A stretch of DNA of 11,795 nucleotides from JAVEDQ01 sp035468175 (GTDB taxonomy: Bacteria; Actinomycetota; Actinomycetes; Frankiales; Frankiaceae), in the NCBI GenBank assembly GCA_035468175.1, contig DATITC010000133.1, positions 1 through 11,795 of the forward strand. Direction: 5' to 3'. The notes beneath the pieces were generated by a model. That model was not told the origin of the DNA. It saw nothing but the letters and a program-made list of their open reading frames with translations, and did no database searches. Both the position numbers and the translations under genes were made by a program. Positions 6,593 through 11,795 of the stretch are shown one piece after another. Position 1 is the stretch's first letter. Each line of letters starts with the position of its first letter.

Positions 6593-6724
6593 AGGCAGTG
6601 GGATACCTCTCGAGCGGCGATCGCGACTCCCCCAGGCTAGGTGGCAACGGCCCATTGGTTTACGCTTGCAGAGTTCCGGGTCAACGGCGCCCCGCTTCCT
6701 GACATCGATCTTGTGAGGAGTGTT
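6593..6724. promoter_or_regulatory. Divergent control region between the hydrolase gene and glnR
   Basis: The 132 bases separate divergently transcribed genes. On the minus strand, TAAACC (6662-6657) and TAGCCT (6639-6634) with 17 bases between form a weak promoter candidate for the hydrolase-moaD pair. On the plus strand, TACGCT (6661-6666) is a possible -10 for glnR without a convincing -35. No clear GlnR box could be identified by eye. Confidence 0.3.
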
Positions 6725-7432
6725 GTGGCGGCCGTTTTGCTGCTCACCGCGTCCCGTGTTGGCTCCGCCGAGGTGCTCCCGGGTCTTGCCCTTCTTCCGC
6801 ACGACGTGCGGTTGGCTGTCCCCGAGGCCTCGGCGCTTCTCGACGCGCCGTCGGTCGACGCCGTCGTCGTCGACGCCCGGCGCGACCTCGCCGGCGCCCG
6901 CGGCCTGTGCCGGCTGCTCCGGACCACCGGCGTCTCGGTCCCCCTGATCGCGGTCCTGACCGAGGGCGGTCTCGTCGCGGTCTCGGCGGACTGGGGCGTG
7001 GACGACGTGCTGCTGAGCAGCGCCGGGCCGGCCGAGATCGACGCCCGGCTGCGGCTCGCTGCCGGTCGGGCCCAGCTCGACCGCACCGCCCGTGACGCGG
7101 CGGTTCGGGTCGGGGAGCTGACCATCGACGAGACGACATACTCGGCGAAGCTGCGCGGCGCAGCCCTCGAGCTGACCTTCAAGGAGTTCGAGCTCCTGAA
7201 GTTCCTCGCCCAGCACCCGGGCCGGGTGTTCACCCGCGCCCAGCTGCTGCAGGAGGTCTGGGGCTACGACTACTACGGGGGCACCCGCACCGTGGACGTC
7301 CACGTGCGCCGGTTGCGGGCCAAGCTCGGCAGTGAGCACGAGGCGCTGATCGGCACCGTCCGGCACGTCGGCTACAAGTTCGTGACGCCGCCGGTGGAGC
7401 CGATCCCGGAGCAGGCCACCGTCAACGCCTGA
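6725..7432 (+). CDS. glnR: GlnR-type orphan OmpR/PhoB response regulator
   Basis: The 235-residue product has an atypical receiver (1-115) and a C-terminal OmpR-type winged helix (about 126-222, with LTFKEFELLKFLAQHPGRVF, TVDVHVRRLRAKLG and VRHVGYKFV). The receiver lacks the N-terminal acidic pair and the conserved Lys, but keeps D50 with R52 and T8. This matches GlnR, the actinobacterial nitrogen regulator, whose homodimer is held by unphosphorylated Asp-50 contacting Arg-52 and Thr-9. GlnR (Rv0818) directly precedes mshD in M. tuberculosis, as here. No histidine kinase is adjacent, consistent with an orphan. GTG 6725 is chosen because AGGAG lies four bases upstream and the residue numbering then fits the family. 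Confidence 0.85.
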   Translation: MAAVLLLTASRVGSAEVLPGLALLPHDVRLAVPEASALLDAPSVDAVVVDARRDLAGARGLCRLLRTTGVSVPLIAVLTEGGLVAVSADWGVDDVLLSSAGPAEIDARLRLAAGRAQLDRTARDAAVRVGELTIDETTYSAKLRGAALELTFKEFELLKFLAQHPGRVFTRAQLLQEVWGYDYYGGTRTVDVHVRRLRAKLGSEHEALIGTVRHVGYKFVTPPVEPIPEQATVNA

Positions 7433-7497
7433 GCAAGCACCCCGAATGAGCAAGCACCCCGAATGAGCAAGCACCACGACTGAGCAAGCTCAAAGAA
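7430..7497 (+). repeat. Four tandem copies of a 17-bp unit between glnR and mshD
   Basis: TGAGCAAGCACCCCGAA occurs at 7430-7446 and identically at 7447-7463. Diverging copies follow at 7464-7480 (two changes, ending CACGAC) and 7481-7497 (TGAGCAAGCTCAAAGAA). The first TGA is the stop codon of glnR. Because 17 is not a multiple of three, the repeated TGAs fall in all three plus-strand frames. The fourth copy contains the short palindrome TGAGC-AA-GCTCA. Unique spacers are absent, so this is not a CRISPR array. Confidence 0.9.
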
Positions 7498-7516
7498 GGG
7501 GTCACCCCGGCACGAT

Positions 7517-7522
7517 TAGCGT
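7517..7522 (+). promoter_or_regulatory. -10-like element for leaderless mshD
   Basis: TAGCGT fits TANNNT and ends exactly seven bases before the GTG at 7530, the usual distance from a -10 to the first transcribed base. No Shine-Dalgarno lies near either candidate GTG (7521 or 7530). No convincing -35 is present. Confidence 0.35.
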
Positions 7523-7529
7523 GCCTGGC

Positions 7530-8465
7530 GTGGCCCCTTCTGCTGTCGCCGTCGACGTCTCCACCTCGTTGACCGGCCCCCAGGTGGCCGACGTCCGCTC
7601 CAGCCTGGACCGGACGGGGCGGGCGGACGGGGTTGTGCCGCTCTCCGAAGCGGCCCGCCTGCGCCTGCGTCCCGACACGTCGGACGCCGAGCACTTGATC
7701 GCGTCGGGGCCGGATGAGGCCGGCGGCGTCGGCTACGCGCAGATCGAGCCCGGACCCGCCGGCGAGGCAGACACCAAGGTCGAGGCCGAACTCTTCGTCG
7801 ATCCGCAGTGGCGACGTCGGGGGGTCGGCACCGCGCTCGGCCGAGCAGTGCTGAAGGCGGCGGGGGAACGTTTCGGGCAGCGGACGGCGGTGTCCATGTG
7901 GGCGCACGGCGATCTGCCCGGCAGCGCGGAGTTGGCCGCACACCTCGGACTGGTCCGGACGCGGGACCTCTGGCAGCTCCGGCTGCAGCTCGGAGAACCG
8001 CTCCCGGAGCCGGTCGTCCCTGCGGACCTCGTGATCCGAGCCTTCCGCCCCGGCGCCGACGATGCGGCGTGGCTGCACCTCAATGCCACCGCCTTCGCTT
8101 CCCACCCGGAACAGGGCAGTTGGACGGCGCACGACCTCGAACTGCGGCTGCAGGAGCCGTGGTTCGACCCGGCCGGCTTCTTCCTCGCCGAGCGGAACGG
8201 TCGCCTGATCGGCTTTCACTGGACGAAGGTGCACTCCGACGAGGTCCCGCCGCTCGGCGAGGTGTACGTGCTCGGAGTCGACCCCGCCGAAGCCGGTCAC
8301 GGCCTCGGCTCCCTGCTCACCACCGTCGGCTTGCGGTATCTCCAGGCCCGCGGCCTGCGCACGGTGCTGCTCTACGTGGAGGCCTCGAACCCGGCGGCCC
8401 TCACGGTGTACGAGCGGCAGGGGTTCGAGCGCTACGCCGTGGACGTCAGCTACCGCACCGTGTGA
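7530..8465 (+). CDS. mshD: Mycothiol synthase (MshD)
   Basis: The 311-residue product consists of two tandem GNAT acetyltransferase domains. The first has ELFVDPQWRRRGVGTALGRAVL (about 87-108) and the second has YVLGVDPAEAGHGLGSLL (about 246-263), then LLYVEASNPAALTVYERQGF. MshD acetylates the cysteinyl amine of Cys-GlcN-Ins with acetyl-CoA, the last step of mycothiol synthesis in the cytoplasm. Only the second domain is catalytic in characterised enzymes; GFHWTKVH, GEVYVLGVDP and the C-terminal GFERYAVDVSYRTV are typical of MshD. Length matches the family (about 300). GTG 7530 is chosen for its leaderless-type -10; GTG 7521 would add three residues. The 3' end overlaps the convergent MBL-fold gene by 16 bases. 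Confidence 0.93.
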   Translation: MAPSAVAVDVSTSLTGPQVADVRSSLDRTGRADGVVPLSEAARLRLRPDTSDAEHLIASGPDEAGGVGYAQIEPGPAGEADTKVEAELFVDPQWRRRGVGTALGRAVLKAAGERFGQRTAVSMWAHGDLPGSAELAAHLGLVRTRDLWQLRLQLGEPLPEPVVPADLVIRAFRPGADDAAWLHLNATAFASHPEQGSWTAHDLELRLQEPWFDPAGFFLAERNGRLIGFHWTKVHSDEVPPLGEVYVLGVDPAEAGHGLGSLLTTVGLRYLQARGLRTVLLYVEASNPAALTVYERQGFERYAVDVSYRTV

Positions 8466-9295
8466 GCTGCCTCGTCCCCGACGCGCTGGGCAGGTGGCCC
8501 GGGTGCGAACGCCGCCAGCATGGCTTCCAGGGCCTGCTGGTCCGGACCGAGGAACGGCGTGCCGGACGTGGCCATCGCCAGCGTGTCCAACAGCTCACTG
8601 ATCCGGCCGGCTGCCGGCGGCAGATGGCTGCTCAGCACCAGCTCGGGGTCCATCAGCCGCAACGGATCCAGCGCGCGGCCGAAGGTTGCCGGCGAAACCG
8701 ACTGCACCCAGGGGCTGTCGACGGAGGACCAGAGCAGCTGAGCCGCCCGCAGCTCGTCGTCGTCGATCGCTCCGACCTCGTCGGCAGTCGCCATCTCCAC
8801 CGACGCAAGTGGTGCGCCGAAGCAGTCTGAGACGAAGCAGGCGCCGGTCGACTCGTCGAGGAATCCCGTGGTGGCCGGGCTGTCGTAGACGGGCGGGCGG
8901 AACGCGGAGATGCGCCGGTCGCCCAGATGGAAGGACTGGCCCGGGTTCAGCAGATAGAGGCGTTCCAGCGGCAGCGGCGATTCGGAGGACATGATCCCGA
9001 CGCTGAAGAACGTGGTGACAATGCGTGCTTCCGGCGCCGCGTCGAGCAGGTCGAACAGCCCACCGGTGTGGTCGCGGTCGGGGTGGGTCAGGTAGATCCA
9101 GCGCACGTCGGCCGGGTCGATCACGGTCGCCAGGTCGTCGAGGAAGTGCTTGTCCGGCGTCCCGAGCCCCGTGTCGATGACCATCGGCTGCTCGGCGTGC
9201 AGCACGAACGCGTTCACGGGGAGGACACCGATCCCCGGAATTACGGCGTGGTCGTTCAGGACGGTCACGTCTCGGATCGGACGGTGGTACTCCAT
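8450..9295 (-). CDS. MBL-fold metallo-hydrolase with flavodiiron-like HxDxDH motif
   Basis: The 281-residue product has a metallo-beta-lactamase fold pattern: FVLHAEQPMVIDTGLG (31-45), then YLTHPDRDHTGG (68-79), SDCFGAP (156-162) and LSSHLPP (221-227). The metal motif is H71-x-D73-x-D75-H76 instead of HxHxDH. This acidic second position resembles the diiron site of flavodiiron proteins (HxExDH). D157 and H224 are probable further ligands; the histidine expected between them is not obvious. No flavodoxin domain follows, so it is a stand-alone MBL domain of unknown substrate. The ATG has GAGGAG six bases upstream. It converges with mshD. Confidence 0.8.
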   Translation of the reverse strand: MEYHRPIRDVTVLNDHAVIPGIGVLPVNAFVLHAEQPMVIDTGLGTPDKHFLDDLATVIDPADVRWIYLTHPDRDHTGGLFDLLDAAPEARIVTTFFSVGIMSSESPLPLERLYLLNPGQSFHLGDRRISAFRPPVYDSPATTGFLDESTGACFVSDCFGAPLASVEMATADEVGAIDDDELRAAQLLWSSVDSPWVQSVSPATFGRALDPLRLMDPELVLSSHLPPAAGRISELLDTLAMATSGTPFLGPDQQALEAMLAAFAPGPPAQRVGDEAAHTVR

Positions 9296-9329
9296 GACGG
9301 CTCCTCGCTGCGACCGGTCGGATGCGAGC

Positions 9330-9358
9330 AGGGTAGGGACGCCTGGCCTGCTGGTCAG
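9330..9358 (-). promoter_or_regulatory. Promoter candidate for the MBL-fold gene
   Basis: On the minus strand, CTGACC (9358-9353, four of six matches to TTGACA) and TACCCT (9335-9330) are 17 bases apart. The -10 ends 34 bases before the ATG, leaving room for a short leader with the GAGGAG ribosome binding site. Confidence 0.4.
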
Positions 9359-9407
9359 CCGAAACCAGGGAAATGCAAGGCCGGAAAGTTCGCTCGCGTG
9401 GAGCCGT

Positions 9408-10610
9408 TCAGGTGTCCCAACTGAGCTGGAGCGACTGCATCTCGTAGATGCCCTGCACGGTGCCGAAGGCCGGCGGCTGCGTCGCTCGGAGCCGGGGCAT
9501 GCGGGCGGCGAGGAAGCTCAGGGCCTCCTCCAACTCGGCCCGAGCGAGGTTCGAGCCGACGCAGTAGTGGATGCCGGCGCCGAAAGTCAGCAACCGCGTC
9601 CCCCGTTCCGCCGTGATGTCGAAAGCCGCCGTCCCGGCGCCGTCCCGATTGCCAGTGAAAGAGCAGACCATCACCACGGTGCCTGTCGGGAACCGGACAT
9701 CGCGGTACTCGACATCGGCGGTGAGGATCCGCGCCGTGAACGGGGTGATCGGCATGTGGTGGAGCACCTCCTGCACTGCCGCGGACACCCGCTCGGGCTC
9801 GCGCCGCAACAGCTCCCACTGCTCCGGGTGCTCGGCGAACAGCCGCAGAGCGTGGCAGAGCTGCGCCTGCGTGGTATCGACCCCGCCGATGAGCACGTTC
9901 AGCACCAGGTGCACCAGCTCGACGTCGGAGAGCCGGCTGCCCTCCTCCTCCGCTGCGATGAGCACGCTGATGAGGTCGTCTCCGGGATCGCCGTGCCGCC
10001 GGGCCAGCAGGTCGTCGCACCAGGCGTAGAACTCCCGGCACGCCTGCTCGATTCGCGCGCGTTCGGTGAGCAGGCTCGGTCCGTCGAACTGGCGCTGGAT
10101 CCACGTGGACCATTCCTGCAGCCGCGGCGCGTCCTCCGGCGGCGCACCCATGACCGTGGCAATGGTGAGCGACGGGTAGGGCTTGGCGATCGCATCGACG
10201 ACGTCGCAGCTGGTCGCACCGCCGAGATCCGACCAGATCGACGCCAGCCAGCTGCGCATCGTCGGCCGCCACCGGTCCGCCGCCCGAGGCGTGAAGAACG
10301 GGTTGAGCAGGTTCCGCAGCCGCCGGTGGTCCTGCCCGTCGATGTGCAGGATGTTCCGGTCGATCTCCTCGCGGAGCGGTCCGGCGTCGATGCCGAACAG
10401 CTCGGCGATCTTCTGGCCGGGAAACGTGGCCGACCGGTTGCGAAGGAAGAACTCGCCGGCCTCCCGGTCGAGGGTGAGATAGCCCAGCGGCGTCCTGGCC
10501 AGCCACGAGGAGTCAGCGAGGGCGGTCATGGTGGCAACGAAGCGGTCGCCACGCAGCTCCGGGTCGTTGGGATCGACGAACGGCAGATCGAGATCGGCGG
10601 CAGCGCTCAC
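9408..10610 (-). CDS. Cytochrome P450 with a degenerate ExxR motif
   Basis: The 400-residue product is a soluble bacterial class P450. It has C-helix GQDHRRLRN (92-100), the I-helix oxygen-binding IGGVDTT (241-247), a PERF-type Arg at R294, and the heme loop FGAGIHYCVG with C350 as the thiolate ligand. The K-helix motif, nearly always ExxR, reads E281-V-L-H284 (in AVQEVLHHMP). The His codon is CAC, one base from Arg CGC. A few actinobacterial P450s (the CYP157 family) also lack a standard ExxR. Substrate is unknown, and no ferredoxin or reductase gene is adjacent. GTG 10610 is chosen because a TACGGT -10 ends eight bases before it; GTG 10643 is an alternative. Confidence 0.88.
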   Translation of the reverse strand: MSAAADLDLPFVDPNDPELRGDRFVATMTALADSSWLARTPLGYLTLDREAGEFFLRNRSATFPGQKIAELFGIDAGPLREEIDRNILHIDGQDHRRLRNLLNPFFTPRAADRWRPTMRSWLASIWSDLGGATSCDVVDAIAKPYPSLTIATVMGAPPEDAPRLQEWSTWIQRQFDGPSLLTERARIEQACREFYAWCDDLLARRHGDPGDDLISVLIAAEEEGSRLSDVELVHLVLNVLIGGVDTTQAQLCHALRLFAEHPEQWELLRREPERVSAAVQEVLHHMPITPFTARILTADVEYRDVRFPTGTVVMVCSFTGNRDGAGTAAFDITAERGTRLLTFGAGIHYCVGSNLARAELEEALSFLAARMPRLRATQPPAFGTVQGIYEMQSLQLSWDT

Positions 10611-10618
10611 GGCAGCGG

Positions 10619-10624
10619 ACCGTA
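10619..10624 (-). promoter_or_regulatory. -10 element for leaderless P450 transcript
   Basis: TACGGT on the minus strand ends eight bases before the GTG at 10610, and no Shine-Dalgarno is present. The same hexamer at a similar distance precedes the leader-peptide gene. No good -35 is visible. Confidence 0.35.
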
Positions 10625-10667
10625 CTCGGCCGGCGTCGTTCACGCCCGCCCGGGCAGGCCGGGGAAC

Positions 10668-11579
10668 ATGACTCTCATCGTTCTCGTACGTGAGGAACCG
10701 AACGCACCGGTCGAGCTGCTTTACGAGGTCGACGGGATCCGCGTCGTCTCCTACGCCGGTGCCGAGAAGCTCCCCGAAGAGGCAGCTGAGGCCGAAGCGT
10801 TGGTGGTGGGCAGTGGCCACATCGACGAGCAGGTTGCCGTGATGCGGCAGCTTCCGAAGCTTCGGCTCGTGCAGACCCTCAGTGCCGGCGTCGAACAGTG
10901 GGAGGGCCGGCTGCCCGGCGGTGTGCAGCTGTCCAACGCCCGGGGGGCCCACGGCGGGGCGACTGCCGAGTGGGCGATCACCGCGTTGCTCGCCGTCTAC
11001 CGCGAGATCCCCGGGTTCGCGGAGTCCCAACAGGCGGGGAGCTGGAATCAGCACGTCACCGACACCCTCGACGGCAAGCGGCTGCTGGTCCTCGGCGCAG
11101 GTGATCTCGCGGTCGAGTTCCGGCGCCGGGCAGAGCCCTTCGGAGCCACCGTCGAGGTGGTCGCACGGCGAGCCCGTGCGGGCGTGCACGGGATGGACGA
11201 GCTGGCGGAGCTCCTCCCCGAGGCCGACGCGGTCGTCGTGATGCTGCCGCTCACCGATCACACCCGGGGGATGATCGACTCCGAGAACCTGGCCCGGATG
11301 GCCGACGGAACGGTGCTCGTCAACGCGGGCCGCGGGCCCTTGGTGGACACCGACGCCCTGCTCGCGGAGCTGCGCTCCGGGCGGCTTCGCGCCGCGCTGG
11401 ACGTCACCGACCCCGAACCACTCCCCGAGGGCCACCCGCTGTGGTCTGCGCCAGGTCTGCTGCTGACGCCGCACGTCGCCGGCAGCACCTTCGGCTTCGA
11501 GCGGCGGGCCTGGACGGTCGCGGCGGCTCAGCTGGCGCAGCTTGCTGCGGACGAGGAGCCGGTCAACCTGCAGCGCTGA
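10668..11579 (+). CDS. D-2-hydroxyacid dehydrogenase family protein
   Basis: The 303-residue enzyme has the family's order of motifs: TLSAGVEQWEG (70-80), NARGAHGGATAEW (90-102), the Rossmann loop LGAGDLAVEF (142-151), NAGRGPLVD with R222, DPEPLP with E250, and TPHVAGS with H269. These give the Arg-Glu-His set used to reduce 2-keto acids or oxidise D-2-hydroxyacids. The second Rossmann strand ends VVARRAR, with Ala-Arg-Arg where NAD enzymes have Asp, which suggests NADP(H). The last Gly of the GxGxxG motif is Ala. Substrate is not readable; a glyoxylate/hydroxypyruvate-reductase type is plausible. ATG 10668 has GGGGA very close upstream, and the longer frame to the left is antisense to the P450. 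It is divergent from the P450 with 57 bases between. Confidence 0.88.
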   Translation: MTLIVLVREEPNAPVELLYEVDGIRVVSYAGAEKLPEEAAEAEALVVGSGHIDEQVAVMRQLPKLRLVQTLSAGVEQWEGRLPGGVQLSNARGAHGGATAEWAITALLAVYREIPGFAESQQAGSWNQHVTDTLDGKRLLVLGAGDLAVEFRRRAEPFGATVEVVARRARAGVHGMDELAELLPEADAVVVMLPLTDHTRGMIDSENLARMADGTVLVNAGRGPLVDTDALLAELRSGRLRAALDVTDPEPLPEGHPLWSAPGLLLTPHVAGSTFGFERRAWTVAAAQLAQLAADEEPVNLQR

Positions 11580-11605
11580 CGCCGCAAGGGGCTATGCAGG
11601 CGGTG

Positions 11606-11795
11606 TCAGTTCCCGTTCCAGACGCCATTGGTAAGGCGTACGGCGTAGAAGCCGCTGTTGCCGTCGGCGAACCACACCTGCCTGCGGGCGGGATCGAATG
11701 ATGGGGCGGACATCGCGTAGGCGCCGGACGTGAGAGGCACGGTGTTGGGTGCCGGCTTGTTGAAGTACGCGATCTCGCGTGGGTGCAGGGGGTCG
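11606..11795 (-). CDS. Probable LVIVD-repeat secreted protein, C-terminal end (partial)
   Basis: The frame enters from the right edge and codes for 62 residues to TGA at 11606-11608. It reads DPLHPREIAYFNKP, later SAPSFDPARRQVWFADGNSGFYAVRL, and ends in Asn. This resembles the end of LVIVD-repeat beta-propeller-like proteins of actinobacteria, in which such DP..P.EIAYF and DGNSGFY..R segments recur. The signal peptide and most repeats lie outside the window, so secretion is inferred from the family. It converges with the dehydrogenase gene with 26 bases between. Confidence 0.55.
   Translation of the reverse strand, partial: DPLHPREIAYFNKPAPNTVPLTSGAYAMSAPSFDPARRQVWFADGNSGFYAVRLTNGVWNGN

Noticed and set aside
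6640..6725. GlnR binding box upstream of glnR
   Set aside because: GTAAAC and GTTGCC half-site-like words occur on the minus strand, but spacing and match to the GlnR consensus are too poor to claim.
6593..7477. Minus-strand extension of the alpha/beta hydrolase frame
   Set aside because: It is antisense to glnR, whose two domains are clear, and the hydrolase fold begins only after 6592.
7430..7497. CRISPR array
   Set aside because: The 17-bp units are directly abutted with no unique spacers, and no cas genes are present.
9150..10667. Plus-strand open frame running into the dehydrogenase gene
   Set aside because: It is antisense to the P450 and MBL genes, its translation is rich in Arg, Pro and Ser with no domain, and the family N-terminus starts at 10668.

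Overview
The window is high-GC DNA from an actinobacterium. Nearly all third codon positions are G or C, GTG starts are common, some genes look leaderless, and a mycothiol synthase gene (mshD) is present; mycothiol is made only by actinobacteria. Gene content and order closely resemble the mycobacterial Rv0814c-Rv0819 neighbourhood (sseC2, cysA2, thiX, lmeA, glnR, mshD), with extra genes inserted. The cysteine-rich leader peptide and overall style would suit a Frankiales or Geodermatophilales-type organism, but that assignment is inference.

Layout. (1) 1-93: the C-terminal end of a rhodanese-like protein, followed by GC-rich repeats. (2) 141-1238: an AbiEi/DUF559-like gene on the minus strand, bracketed by three copies of an 18-bp motif and preceded by strong hairpins. 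(3) 1278-3147, minus strand: a sulfur-metabolism operon read right to left. It has a promoter, a 24-residue polycysteine leader peptide with foldable RNA behind it, a DUF4395 membrane protein, a CysA-type thiosulfate sulfurtransferase, SseC (DUF1416) and a hairpin terminator. (4) 3172-5347, minus strand: a membrane-tethered thioredoxin (ThiX-like), an LmeA-type DUF2993 envelope protein and a multi-pass membrane protein. (5) 5454-6592, minus strand: an alpha/beta hydrolase overlapping by ATGA with a MoaD/ThiS sulfur carrier. (6) 6725-8465, plus strand: an orphan GlnR-type regulator and mshD, separated by a 17-bp tandem repeat. (7) 8450-9295, minus strand: an MBL-fold hydrolase whose 3' end overlaps mshD. 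(8) 9408-10610, minus strand: a cytochrome P450 lacking the Arg of its ExxR motif, divergent from (9) 10668-11579, plus strand: a D-2-hydroxyacid dehydrogenase. (10) 11606-11795, minus strand: the C-terminal end of a probable LVIVD-repeat secreted protein.

The genes share a sulfur and thiol theme: rhodanese sulfurtransferases, a cysteine-sensing leader, thioredoxin, a sulfur-carrier protein and mycothiol synthesis, next to the global nitrogen regulator. The most rewarding places to look are the cysteine-responsive leader, the repeat-bracketed AbiEi-like gene and the 17-bp tandem repeat after glnR. The P450 without ExxR also deserves attention.
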